NCBI GenBank assembly: GCA_050733695.1
Contig: JBOHTO010000032.1
Coordinates: forward strand, 1 to 45,486
Reading direction: 5' to 3'
DNA from: JBOHTO01 sp050733695
Lineage (GTDB): Bacteria; Gemmatimonadota; Gemmatimonadetes; Gemmatimonadales; Gemmatimonadaceae
DNA: 45,486 bases
In this document: positions 1 through 7,776 of the stretch, piece after piece
How the letters are laid out: every line of letters starts with the position of its first letter
Position numbering within the stretch: position 1 is the stretch's first letter
Translations under genes and position numbers: made by a program
The notes under the pieces: generated by a model
What the model saw: the letters and a program-made list of their open reading frames with translations, nothing else
The model's database searches: none
What the model was told of the DNA's origin: nothing

Positions 1-874
1 TGTATCCACCGGTAGTGTGGACGATCCCTTTCGGCTTGCCCGTGGTGCCCGATGTATAGAGGATGTAGAGCACATCTTCGGCGTCCATCTCCTCCGGCTC
101 GCACCGTGCCGGTGCCGACTCCACCAGTTCGTGCCACCACTGGTCGCGTCCCTCCTTCAGCGTGATCGCGGCGCCGCCCGCGTTGCCGCCCGCGCCGCCG
201 CCTCCGCGGAGATCGCGCTTGACCACGACCACGTGCTCGATAGATGGTGTGTTCTCGAGTGCGCTGTCGGCGTTGCGCTTGAGCGCGACCATCTGGCCGC
301 GGCGGTAGCCGCCATCGGCCGTGATGAGAACCTTCGCCCGGGCGTCGTTGATGCGGTCTCGCAGCGAGTCGGGTGAGAATCCGCCGAAGACAACGGAGTG
401 AGGCGCTCCGATGCGCGCACATGCGAGCATCGCTATCGCCGCCTCCGGGATGAGCGGAAGGTAGACGGCGACGCGATCGCCGCGGCGAACGCCGAGCTTG
501 CGCAATGCGCTCGCGAAACGATTGACCTCGACGTACAGATCCCAGTAGGTGAGTGTCCGCCGGTCACCGGGCTCGCCCTCCCATATGAGCGCCGCCTTGT
601 TGCGGCGCGGCCCGTGTATGTGCCGGTCCACGCAGTTCACGGAGGCATTGAGCTTTCCCCCGGTGAACCACCTGGCGTGCGGCGGATCCCATTCCAGAAC
701 GCGGTCCCACTTGCGGCTCCACTCCAGCTCGGAGGCCATGCCGGCCCAGAACGCCTCCGGGTCGCGTTCGGCGGCGTCGTAGACCTGGCTGTCAGAGACG
801 CGGGCGGTCTCCCGGAAGCTGTCGGGCGGGGGAAACTTGCGGAGCTCGGTAAGGAGAACGTCGATATCGGCCAT
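1..874 (-). CDS. acs: Acetyl-CoA synthetase (N-terminal part; runs off the window)
   Basis: AMP-forming acetate:CoA ligase, which activates acetate to acetyl-CoA through acetyl-AMP in the cytoplasm. The minus-strand frame opens at an ATG (874-872) and stays open to the window edge, giving about 291 residues of a usual 640-660. The start reads MADIDVLLTELRKFPPP and continues into the DPEAFWAGMA type sequence found at the N-terminus of Acs. The adenylate-forming P-loop YTSGTTGKPKG lies at about residues 271-281, followed by HTTGGY, where it sits in E. coli Acs. The catalytic lysine and the C-terminal domain lie outside the window. It is divergent from the STAS gene, with 454 nt between them. 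The family is certain; acetate specificity is inferred from the close motif match. Confidence 0.93.
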   Translation of the reverse strand, partial: MADIDVLLTELRKFPPPDSFRETARVSDSQVYDAAERDPEAFWAGMASELEWSRKWDRVLEWDPPHARWFTGGKLNASVNCVDRHIHGPRRNKAALIWEGEPGDRRTLTYWDLYVEVNRFASALRKLGVRRGDRVAVYLPLIPEAAIAMLACARIGAPHSVVFGGFSPDSLRDRINDARAKVLITADGGYRRGQMVALKRNADSALENTPSIEHVVVVKRDLRGGGGAGGNAGGAAITLKEGRDQWWHELVESAPARCEPEEMDAEDVLYILYTSGTTGKPKGIVHTTGGY

Positions 875-1149
875 GACATCCGTCTGGTTTGTTTGGTTTG
901 TTGTCGATGTGGCGATCGGATCCCCGATTCTGGCCCTTGGAGCCACGAAGTTCAACCTGTACAATTTTCGTACACTGTGCGAAAATGATGCAGTTCCGCT
1001 CGTGTCTTCTGCCACGAACTCGGCGAAGTGCGACACAGGATACAACCGAAGTGTGACGATATGCAGAGGCAACTCGCACGGTTACAAGCACTTATGGCGG
1101 CGGGCGGCAGGTGGCACGGGCTTCGCATTACCGTGGGTCACAACTGAAG

Positions 1150-1245
1150 TACGAACACCCGATAATAGCACACCCGTCGCGAGGCGGGGCCGCAAAGCCA
1201 GGAGTCTCCTTGCGGGGAGATCGTCCGGTTGCCGAAGGTGGAGGG
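1150..1245 (+). ncRNA. Candidate c-di-GMP-I (GEMM-like) riboswitch leader
   Basis: Inside the 454-nt acs/STAS intergenic region, the plus strand contains GCACA, then a perfect hairpin CCCGTC-GCGA-GGCGGG (1174-1189) closed by a GNRA tetraloop. It is followed by GCAAAGCC (1193-1200), a second stem TCTCC/GGAGA (1206-1221), and GGTTGCCGAA (1228-1237). GNRA hairpin, then (A)CGCAAAGCC, then a second stem, then GGTTGCC is the order of conserved parts in the GEMM c-di-GMP-I riboswitch. The 5' strand normally containing GGCAAACC before the first hairpin is not evident, so this is a variant or a look-alike. It ends about 85 nt before the STAS start. No other feature was seen in the region 875-1328. Confidence 0.42.
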
Positions 1246-1328
1246 AAGTGCGCCCATGTTGGCGTGCGTCCGGTAATAGCCCCAGGCATATGCGCCCCAA
1301 CTCCGATCAACCCTTGGAGGAATGGCAT

Positions 1329-1631
1329 ATGTCTGCTTCCATCGATTGCGAGGTCCTGACGGCGCCCCCGCGCATTGTGTCCGAGACCCGCATGGAGTTC
1401 CGCAAGGCTGCCCTCGCGTTCATCGAAGGTGCGGAGGCGGCAGGCGCACCGGCGGTCTGCGTGGACCTGAGTGAAACGCTCGAGGTGGACGCCAGCGGAC
1501 TCGGGATCCTTGTCATAGCGCAGAAGCGTTCGAAGGAGCTCGGTCTGCCGCTGCGGCTGATCAATGTTCCGTCGCAGGTTCGCTATCTGCTCGTGCTCAC
1601 GAAGCTGGACCACCTGTTCGAGATCAGGTAG
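1329..1631 (+). CDS. STAS-domain protein (anti-sigma factor antagonist type)
   Basis: A 100-residue single STAS domain. STAS proteins of the SpoIIAA/RsbV type bind anti-sigma kinases in a partner switch and are controlled by phosphorylation of one Ser/Thr. Here the loop reads VDASGLGIL with the candidate Ser at residue 56, and the C-terminal half (LRLINVPSQVRYLL, TKLDHLFEI) matches the family. The ATG at 1329 is preceded at 8 nt by GGAGG (1316-1320), which fixes the start. No anti-sigma kinase or phosphatase is adjacent, so the partner is unknown; a role in an Mla-type transporter (MlaB-like) is the main alternative, since mlaE/mlaD lie about 30 kb away. The riboswitch-like leader suggests second-messenger control. 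Confidence 0.85.
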   Translation: MSASIDCEVLTAPPRIVSETRMEFRKAALAFIEGAEAAGAPAVCVDLSETLEVDASGLGILVIAQKRSKELGLPLRLINVPSQVRYLLVLTKLDHLFEIR

Positions 1632-1724
1632 GCGCGGTACCGCCGCAGAACGCGGCGGGCTAGTCTTCGGGGATGTTTCCTGCCCCCGGAGCGCTTTCCC
1701 CAGCCGTCCCAGCGGTCGCGTGAC

Positions 1725-2435
1725 GTGACCCCGCTCGTGGAGGCGGAGGGGCTCGGCCGGTCGTTTGGCGGCCGAGTGGCGGTCGACAGTGTGGACCTCG
1801 CGCTCGAGGGCAGTGAGTGTCTCGCGCTCTTCGGGCCGAATGGAGCGGGGAAGACAACGCTCCTGCGCCTTCTCGCCGGCCTGCTGCGACCGACTGCCGG
1901 CAGCGCGCATGTGGGTGGAGTGCCGCTCCCCGGTGGAGCCGCGGCGCGTGCGATGATCGGTCTCATATCACATCAGAGCATGCTGTACGGTGCGCTCTCC
2001 GCGCGCGAGAACGTCGAGCTTTCCGCGCGGCTGCACGGCGTGCGTGAGCCGGTCCGCGCGGCCAGGGCGGCGCTCGAGTCCATGCACATCGGTTCGCGCG
2101 AGGCGACGCCCGTACGAACGCTGAGCCGGGGCCTGCAGCAGCGTGTGTCCATCGCCCGCGCAATGGTACACGGTCCACGCGTGGTTCTTCTCGATGAGCC
2201 CTTCACCGGACTGGATGAATCCGGCGCGGCGGCACTCACGGCCGCGCTCGTGGTGCTCAGGGATACCGGCGCGCTGTTGCTGCTCGTGACGCACAATCTC
2301 GGCGAGGGACTCGCGCTCGCGACGCACGTGGCTATCATGCAGCGGGGCCGGGTCGTGCGACACGAGCGGCGCGATTCGATCGATGCCGGCAGCTACGCCG
2401 CATCCTACCGCGAACTCGTGACGCATGCGGGCTGA
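1725..2435 (+). CDS. ccmA: Cytochrome c maturation ABC transporter ATPase CcmA
   Basis: ATP-binding subunit of the CcmAB(CD) complex, which releases holo-CcmE carrying heme for cytochrome c assembly. 236 residues from a GTG start. Walker A GPNGAGKT is at residues 37-44, the Q/H loop around 83-84, the signature LSRGLQQR at 133-140, Walker B VVLLDEP at 153-159 and the switch His at 190. Generic ABC ATPases share these motifs; the CcmA call rests on its short length and on ccmB, ccmC and ccmD following directly. It is the first gene of the heme operon, 93 nt after the STAS gene, and its 3' end overlaps the likely ccmB start by 11 nt, indicating translational coupling. Confidence 0.9.
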   Translation: MTPLVEAEGLGRSFGGRVAVDSVDLALEGSECLALFGPNGAGKTTLLRLLAGLLRPTAGSAHVGGVPLPGGAAARAMIGLISHQSMLYGALSARENVELSARLHGVREPVRAARAALESMHIGSREATPVRTLSRGLQQRVSIARAMVHGPRVVLLDEPFTGLDESGAAALTAALVVLRDTGALLLLVTHNLGEGLALATHVAIMQRGRVVRHERRDSIDAGSYAASYRELVTHAG

Positions 2436-3159
2436 CGGGGCGTCCGGATCGCCGAGCGCGATGGAGTTCGGCCGGCCGCCGGGAATGTTCGCGGCGGCGC
2501 TCATCATAGCGCGCAAGGATCTCGCGATCGAGCTGCGGACGCGCACCGCATTCCTCGCGGCGCTCGTCTTCTCGCTGCTCGCGATCGTGATCTTCTTCTT
2601 CGCGTGGGATCCAACGGCAGTGGGGCCGCTGGACCTCGCGCCCGGCGTGCTCTGGGTGATCTTCAGCTTCTCGGGGCTGCTGGGGCTGCATCGCTCCTTC
2701 GGCGTCGAGCACGTGGACAGGGCGTTCGATGCGCTGCTTGGCGCGCCGGTAGATCGCGAGTCGATCTATCTCGGGAAGGCGCTGGCGAATCTGGTTTTCG
2801 TGCTGGCGGTCCAGGCCGTCGCCATTCCGGCCGTCGTTCTGTTCTACAACCTGCCGTTGAACGCGGAGCAGGCGGTGACACTCGGCGCCATCGCGGTACT
2901 CGCGGCGATCGGGCTCGTTGCCGTGGGCACGCTCTTCAGCGCAATGACATCGAACACTCGACTCACCGAACTGCTGTTGCCCGTGCTCTCGCTTCCCTTC
3001 TTCGTGCCGATCGTGGTACCGGCCGCGCAGGCCACCGCACGAATCCTGGCGGGGCGACCAGCGGACGAGGCAGTCGGCTGGTTGAAGTTGCTGCTCGCCT
3101 TCGACATCCTGTTCGTCGCTGCATGTACGCTCGCGTTCCCACACACGGTCGAAGATTGA
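2425..3159 (+). CDS. ccmB: Heme exporter membrane protein CcmB
   Basis: Membrane subunit partnering CcmA. 244 residues with about six hydrophobic segments. The N-terminus reads ALIIARKDLAIELRTR, typical of CcmB (cytosolic helix before the first membrane span), followed by GLHRSFGVEHVDRAFDALL, a conserved cytoplasmic loop. The ATG at 2425 overlaps ccmA; an in-frame ATG at 2461 would give 232 residues, nearer the family's usual 220-230, and neither has a strong Shine-Dalgarno. The stop is overlapped by the TTG start of ccmC. Family assignment is secure from sequence and context. Confidence 0.9.
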   Translation: MRADGASGSPSAMEFGRPPGMFAAALIIARKDLAIELRTRTAFLAALVFSLLAIVIFFFAWDPTAVGPLDLAPGVLWVIFSFSGLLGLHRSFGVEHVDRAFDALLGAPVDRESIYLGKALANLVFVLAVQAVAIPAVVLFYNLPLNAEQAVTLGAIAVLAAIGLVAVGTLFSAMTSNTRLTELLLPVLSLPFFVPIVVPAAQATARILAGRPADEAVGWLKLLLAFDILFVAACTLAFPHTVED

Positions 3160-3851
3160 ACACAGACGCGCCGCTCTCACGGAACACCACGGGAATCGAC
3201 TGGCTCCTCGCTCTCGCCGCACTCGCGGTCGCGGGCACGTACGTGCGCGCGATCTTCTTCACGCCGATCGAGGCGCTGCAGGGCCCGGCGCAGAAGATCT
3301 TCTACATGCACGCACCGGCCGCATGGGTCGCCTTTCTCGCGTTCGGGCTCGTGGCCATTGCCGGAGGGCTCTATCTGTGGTTGCGCGACGGGCGTCTCGA
3401 TCGATTCGCGGAGAGCTCGGCAGAAGTCGGCCTTCTCTTCACGACCGTCGTCCTGATCACCGGCCCGCTCTGGGGAAGGCCCGTGTGGGGGACGTGGTGG
3501 ACGTGGGACGCGCGCCTCACGCTGACTCTCTTCCTCTGGTTCATCTATCTGGGCTACCTGCTGCTCCGCGGTGCGGTTGACGATCACGTGCTCAGGGCGC
3601 GCTACTCCGCAGTGCTTGGCATTCTCGGTGCATTGCTCATTCCATTCATCCATCTCAGCGTCTATCTCTTTCGCACGTTGCATCCGCAGCCGATCGTGAT
3701 GAAGCCGAGCAGACCATCGCTGCCGGACGACATGCTGGTGACGCTGCTGATCGCGTTCCTCTCCTTCACTCTTCTGTACGCGGCGTTCGTGCGAGCGCGC
3801 TACAGGTACGCCGTAGTGCGCGACGCGGCAGAACTGCTGGAGCGCAACTGA
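3156..3851 (+). CDS. ccmC: Heme lyase/transfer protein CcmC
   Basis: Inner-membrane protein that presents heme to CcmE. 231 residues with six predicted spans. The tryptophan-rich heme-handling motif WGRPVWGTWWTWDARLT lies at residues 106-122, and the candidate axial histidines are H52 (in YMHAPAAW) and H166 (in PFIHLSVY). The frame extends far upstream, but homology starts near residue 10. The TTG at 3156 overlaps the ccmB stop (TTGA), whereas the next in-frame ATG would delete the first helix, so I take TTG. It overlaps ccmD by one base. CcmE, F, G and H are not in the window. Confidence 0.93.
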   Translation: MNTDAPLSRNTTGIDWLLALAALAVAGTYVRAIFFTPIEALQGPAQKIFYMHAPAAWVAFLAFGLVAIAGGLYLWLRDGRLDRFAESSAEVGLLFTTVVLITGPLWGRPVWGTWWTWDARLTLTLFLWFIYLGYLLLRGAVDDHVLRARYSAVLGILGALLIPFIHLSVYLFRTLHPQPIVMKPSRPSLPDDMLVTLLIAFLSFTLLYAAFVRARYRYAVVRDAAELLERN

Positions 3852-4039
3852 TGCCCGTACCGGACAACGCCGTCTACTATCAGGCCGCGTACATGGCCGC
3901 AGCGGTACTGTACGCCGGGTACGCGGCGAGCGTCTGGTGGCGCTCGCGCCGCGCGCGCGCGCGGGTGCAGGCGGCGGAGGCGGCGGAGGCGACGAATGCA
4001 GCGCATGCGGCGCACCCGGGCGCCGGCAGTCATCCGTAG
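3851..4039 (+). CDS. ccmD: Heme exporter protein CcmD
   Basis: Small single-span protein of 62 residues that in other bacteria stabilises the CcmABC-CcmE complex. It has one hydrophobic helix (about residues 13-27, AAYMAAAVLYAGYAA) followed by WWRSRRARARVQ, the basic cytoplasmic tail typical of CcmD, and an Ala-rich end. Its ATG shares one base with the ccmC TGA. CcmD proteins are poorly conserved, so the call rests on size, topology and position directly after ccmC. Confidence 0.82.
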   Translation: MPVPDNAVYYQAAYMAAAVLYAGYAASVWWRSRRARARVQAAEAAEATNAAHAAHPGAGSHP

Positions 4040-4988
4040 GGCCACGGACGGACGGCGGGCCGGATCGTTGCCGTCGGGAGACTCAGGAGCGGCTGGCTCA
4101 CCGGATGTGCCCGGCGGGGGCGGGGGCGGGGGCGGGGGCGGAGTTGTGGGCGGGGGCAGTCGTCCGCTCACCGGATTGCGCATCGTGGTGACAAGGGTAG
4201 CGCGCGCCGCGTGTACGCTCGCCGATCCGCTCATCGAGCTCGGGGCAACCGTGCACGTTGTTCCGCTCACACGGATCGAGCTCCTCGATCCTGCGCCGCT
4301 TCGGGCGGCGATCGAGCGGCTGGAGGCATACCGCTGGATCGTGCTCACGAGCGGCAACGCTGCACGGATCTTCGCGGACGAATTGGCGCTGAGCGGCGGG
4401 GCGGTGCGAATGTCCGACTCTGCCGCCCGTCGTCGGCCGGAGATTGTTGCCGTCGGTCCCGCAACGGCCCGGACGCTGCGAGCGGCGGGGCTCGCTCCCG
4501 ACATCATCGCCGCCGATTACAGCGCCGAGGGAGTGCTGGCGGAGTTGCGGAGTGGCCGGCCGGTCCGCGGACAGCGCGTGCTTTACCCGGTCGCACGCGG
4601 TGCGCGCGATGTCCTGGTACCGGGCCTCGAAGCGCTCGGTGCTACCGTAGACGCGATTCCCATCTACGAATCCGTACCCGACGACGCTGGTGCTGCCAGG
4701 CTGCGTGGTCTCGTGCAGCGCGCGGAGATCGATCTCGTCGCCGTGATGGCCGGCTCCGCCGTTCGAGCGGTCGTGCGCGCACTGGGCACGGAGGCCATGG
4801 GCGTGCACCTCGCGTCCATCGGGCCGGTGACATCACAGGTCGCGCGCGAGCTCGGGCTGCGTGTGGATGTCGAGGCCACGCAGAGCACGGCCGAGTCGCT
4901 GGTCGCCGCGATCGTGGCGCGTTACGGGCGCGGCTCCGCTAGCTTTCCTCGCGACGGATCGCCTGGACGATCACCGCTCTCCGATTGA
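3996..4988 (+). CDS. hemD: Uroporphyrinogen-III synthase HemD
   Basis: Cyclises hydroxymethylbilane with inversion of ring D to uroporphyrinogen III. The conserved domain begins at TGLRIVVTR (about residue 59) and includes WIVLTSGNAARIF (family consensus W.VFTS.NGV), IVAVGPATARTL, VLYPVARGARDVL and AVMAGSAVRAVV. The start is uncertain. The ATG at 3996 overlaps ccmD by 44 nt and adds a non-homologous leader with a run of Gly encoded by a (GGGGGC)4 repeat. An in-frame GTG at 4146, just after that repeat, would give about 280 residues beginning near the domain. The 3' end overlaps the hemC ATG by one base. Activity is expected to be coupled with HemC, encoded next. Confidence 0.88.
   Translation: MQRMRRTRAPAVIRRATDGRRAGSLPSGDSGAAGSPDVPGGGGGGGGGGVVGGGSRPLTGLRIVVTRVARAACTLADPLIELGATVHVVPLTRIELLDPAPLRAAIERLEAYRWIVLTSGNAARIFADELALSGGAVRMSDSAARRRPEIVAVGPATARTLRAAGLAPDIIAADYSAEGVLAELRSGRPVRGQRVLYPVARGARDVLVPGLEALGATVDAIPIYESVPDDAGAARLRGLVQRAEIDLVAVMAGSAVRAVVRALGTEAMGVHLASIGPVTSQVARELGLRVDVEATQSTAESLVAAIVARYGRGSASFPRDGSPGRSPLSD
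4116..4139 (+). repeat. (GGGGGC)4 tandem repeat, potential G-quadruplex on the coding strand
   Basis: Four perfect 6-nt units, each with a G5 tract, lie on the sense strand near the 5' end of hemD, 7 nt before the alternative GTG start at 4146. Four G-tracts separated by single C loops are enough to form an intramolecular G-quadruplex in DNA or mRNA. As coding sequence they give only Gly residues. Confidence 0.85.
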
Positions 4989-5947
4989 TGACGGCATTTC
5001 GCATTGCAACGCGTGCCTCCGAACTTGCCCTGCGGCAGGCGCGCCTGGTGCAGCAGGCGCTCGTGCGCATGGATGTCGAAAGCGAGCTCGTGACCTTCCG
5101 AACGCTCGGCGACAGGAAGATGGATGAACCGCTCAATGCGATCGGGGCGAAGGGACTCTTCACGAAGGAGCTGGAGGATGCGCTTGCGAAGGGCAAGGTC
5201 GATTGCTGCGTTCACTCGCTCAAGGATCTGCCGACGCAGTCGCCCGACGGATTGGACATCGCGGCGCTGCTGCCGCGCGAGGATCCGCGTGACGCGCTCG
5301 TGCTGAACGACATCATTCAGTCGACCGACGGTGGTATCGCGGACCTGCCGCGCGGGTCACGTGTGGGGACGTCCAGCCTCAGACGGCGCGCGCAGCTCCT
5401 GGCGATGCGCCCCGACCTGGACGTCGTCGATCTGCGCGGCAACGTGCCGACCCGGCTGCGCAAGGTGGACGAGGGCCAGGTGCACGCGACGATTCTCGCG
5501 GTGGCTGGGCTCAACCGACTCGGTGTGAAGCAGCGCATCTCGGCGGTGCTCGAGGCGCCGGCGTGGCTTCCGGCGGCGGGGCAGGGCGCGATCGCGGTCC
5601 AGATTCGCGGTGACGATACTGAACGTCGCGATCTGTTCGCGAGGATCAGTGATACGCCTACCGAGCTGGCGGTGACCGCCGAGCGGACGATGCTGGCAGA
5701 GCTGGAAGGCGGATGCCAGGTGCCGATCGGCGCACTGGTGGTGGACGAGGGTGATTCGCTGGTGCTGCATGGACTCCTGGCCGACGTGCACGGACGGCGT
5801 CTTGTCCGCGGGGAGCGGGCGGTGGACCGCAGCGATCCCGCGCGCGCCGGGCGCGAACTCGCGGCCGATCTGCGCCGGCGCGGAGGCGACGAGATCCTCG
5901 CGTTGCTGCGCGCCCTCGAACAGGTGCCAGCTCCTCAACCGGAATAG
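4988..5947 (+). CDS. hemC: Hydroxymethylbilane synthase (porphobilinogen deaminase) HemC
   Basis: Polymerises four porphobilinogens into hydroxymethylbilane using a covalently bound dipyrromethane cofactor. 319 residues, normal length. The N-terminal IATRASELALRQA, the catalytic Asp in VHSLKDLPT (D80), the substrate-binding arginines in GTSSLRRRAQL (about 128-137), LRGNVPTRLRK, and the cofactor-attachment Cys in EGGCQVPIGA (C243) are all present. The ATG at 4988 uses the last base of the hemD stop; an in-frame TTG one codon earlier is less likely. The product goes to HemD, encoded upstream, and the substrate comes from HemB, encoded downstream, so three consecutive steps are in one operon. 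Confidence 0.97.
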   Translation: MTAFRIATRASELALRQARLVQQALVRMDVESELVTFRTLGDRKMDEPLNAIGAKGLFTKELEDALAKGKVDCCVHSLKDLPTQSPDGLDIAALLPREDPRDALVLNDIIQSTDGGIADLPRGSRVGTSSLRRRAQLLAMRPDLDVVDLRGNVPTRLRKVDEGQVHATILAVAGLNRLGVKQRISAVLEAPAWLPAAGQGAIAVQIRGDDTERRDLFARISDTPTELAVTAERTMLAELEGGCQVPIGALVVDEGDSLVLHGLLADVHGRRLVRGERAVDRSDPARAGRELAADLRRRGGDEILALLRALEQVPAPQPE

Positions 5948-6025
5948 ACAGATGGAATGGTTGACCAGTCCCCGCATTGCCGCCCGGGGAGCTTCTCCCG
6001 CTCCGGCGGGTGAGCGCAGCTCCGC

Positions 6026-7069
6026 GTGACGCCGCGCTTTCCCGAGCATCGACCGCGCCGGCTGCGCCGCACGGCAGCGCTGCGCCGCCTGGTGCGCGAG
6101 ACGCGGCTCAATGCGGCCGGGTTCATCATGCCCGCGTTCGTCCGTGCCGGCAGCGGTGTGCGTCGTCCCGTGCGATCGATGCCCGGTGTCTCCCAGCTCT
6201 CGGTGGACGAACTGCTCCGCGATGCGGCGGCCGCCGCGGAGCTCGGCGTCGGCGGCATCCTCCTCTTCGGTATCCCCGGACGCCGCGACGCGGAGGGCTC
6301 GGCGGCATGGGATGACGCCGGGCCGGTTCAGACCGCCGTGCGCGCGCTCAAGCGCGAGGTTCCGGAGCTCGTGGTACTCACGGATGTGTGCATGTGCGAG
6401 TACACGGACCACGGGCATTGCGGCGTCGTCGCGGAGCGCGTGAGCGACGAGACCGCCGGGGGCGCCAACGCCGCAGGCAGCGTCGATGTCGACAACGATG
6501 CCACACTCGAGCTGCTGGCGCGCACGGCGCTGTCGCACGCCCGCGCGGGCGCGGACGTAGTGGCGCCGAGCGACATGATGGATGGCCGTGTGACGGCGAT
6601 CCGCCGCGAACTCGATGCACAGGGGTTCGCGCACACGCCGATACTGAGCTACGCAGCCAAGTACGCGTCGGCGTTCTACGGCCCCTTTCGCGAGGCGGCC
6701 GAGTCCGCGCCGAAGTTCGGTGACAGGCGCGGATATCAGATGGATCCGGCCAACGCGGACGAGGCCATGCGCGAGGTGCTGGCCGACATCGAGGAAGGTG
6801 CGGACATGGTGATGGTGAAGCCGGCTGGCCCATGCCTGGACATCGTCGCGCGTGTGAAGCGGGAGACGGGCTATCCGCTGGCCGCGTATCAGGTGAGCGG
6901 AGAGTACGCGATGATCCGCGCGGCCGCGGAGCGCGGCTGGCTCGATGGCGAGAGCGCAATGATGGAGTCGCTGCTGTCCATCCGGCGCGCGGGTGCCGAC
7001 ATGATCGTCACGTACTTTGCGGTGGAAGCGGCAGGGCTGCTACGTCGCGGTGCTGAACAGGAAGGCTGA
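6026..7069 (+). CDS. hemB: Delta-aminolevulinic acid dehydratase (porphobilinogen synthase) HemB
   Basis: Condenses two 5-aminolevulinates to porphobilinogen. 347 residues from a GTG start 78 nt after hemC. Both Schiff-base lysines are visible: K212 in SYAAKYASAFYGPFR and K265 in MVMVKPA. The metal site DVCMCEYTDHGHCG carries Cys122, Cys124 and Cys132, the zinc-dependent type, instead of the Asp-rich magnesium-type site. RRGYQMDPAN and AYQVSGEYAMI are also family hallmarks. No hemA or hemL occurs in the window, so aminolevulinate must be made elsewhere. The stop is immediately followed by the ppa GTG. Confidence 0.97.
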   Translation: MTPRFPEHRPRRLRRTAALRRLVRETRLNAAGFIMPAFVRAGSGVRRPVRSMPGVSQLSVDELLRDAAAAAELGVGGILLFGIPGRRDAEGSAAWDDAGPVQTAVRALKREVPELVVLTDVCMCEYTDHGHCGVVAERVSDETAGGANAAGSVDVDNDATLELLARTALSHARAGADVVAPSDMMDGRVTAIRRELDAQGFAHTPILSYAAKYASAFYGPFREAAESAPKFGDRRGYQMDPANADEAMREVLADIEEGADMVMVKPAGPCLDIVARVKRETGYPLAAYQVSGEYAMIRAAAERGWLDGESAMMESLLSIRRAGADMIVTYFAVEAAGLLRRGAEQEG

Positions 7070-7615
7070 GTGATTCATCTCTGGCGTGATCTCGCGCCGG
7101 GTCCCAGGCCGCCGGAACTGGTGACGGCGGTCGTCGAGATACCGCGCGGCAGCCGCAACAAGTACGAGCTGCACAAGGAGTCCGGGCTGCTCCGGCTCGA
7201 CCGCGTGCTCTACTCGGCGGTGCACTATCCGGGCGACTACGGATTCATCCCGCGCACGCTGCACGAGGACGGCGATCCGCTGGACATCCTGGTGCGCATC
7301 AACGAGCCGACCTTCCCCGGCTGTCAGATCGATGTACGTCCCATCGGTGTGCTCAAGATGCTCGACCGTGGCGAGCCGGACGACAAGATCCTCGCCGTTC
7401 CGGCCACGGACCCCTTTCACAACGAGTACTTCGACATCGCCGATCTGCCGCGCCACTATCTCAGGGAGATCGAGCATTTCTTCCAGATCTACAAGGATCT
7501 CGAGGGGAAGCGTGTGCAGATACTCGGCTGGGAGAAGATGGAGGTGGCTATCGCGGCGATCGAGGATTCGATCCGGCGGTACGACGAGACGTATGTGAGG
7601 GTGCAGGGACCGTGA
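7070..7615 (+). CDS. ppa: Inorganic pyrophosphatase (family I)
   Basis: Soluble enzyme hydrolysing pyrophosphate to two phosphates, pulling biosynthetic reactions forward. 181 residues. Family I features are present: VEIPRGSRNKYE (about 22-33), YPGDYGFIPRTL, the metal-binding DGDPLDILV (D67, D69, D72), RPIGVLKMLDRGEPDDKILAVP, and FFQIYKDLEGK near the C-terminus. It starts with GTG directly after the hemB stop and has no separate promoter space, so it is probably co-transcribed with the heme genes. It ends the plus-strand run, facing the convergent doxX-like gene across 161 nt in which I see no convincing gene. Confidence 0.96.
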   Translation: MIHLWRDLAPGPRPPELVTAVVEIPRGSRNKYELHKESGLLRLDRVLYSAVHYPGDYGFIPRTLHEDGDPLDILVRINEPTFPGCQIDVRPIGVLKMLDRGEPDDKILAVPATDPFHNEYFDIADLPRHYLREIEHFFQIYKDLEGKRVQILGWEKMEVAIAAIEDSIRRYDETYVRVQGP

Positions 7616-7776
7616 ACGGGGTTGCGATTGTCGTATTGCTCCTGGATGACGGTCGCGTCGTGTGCCCACATGCCGCATGCGACGAAGCTACCTGTCCTTC
7701 CCCTTTCCCTGGCGCTTGATGAAAACCGCGTCGCCCTGGAAGTGGAACGCCTTCGGGATCGCCTGCGCGGAGCCGC

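Noticed and set aside
1641..1657. CGCCGC/GCGGCG hairpin after the STAS stop as a terminator
   Set aside because: Only 6 bp with no following T-run, and such hairpins are frequent at this GC content.
2335..3222. Long minus-strand frame opposite ccmB
   Set aside because: Antisense shadow of ccmB with biased composition and no recognisable family.
7612..7719. 35-codon GTG frame overlapping the ppa stop, with CPHAACDEATC
   Set aside because: The Cys/His spacing is suggestive of a tiny metal-binding peptide and the GTGA overlap is tempting, but there is no second member or coding evidence; it may be chance.
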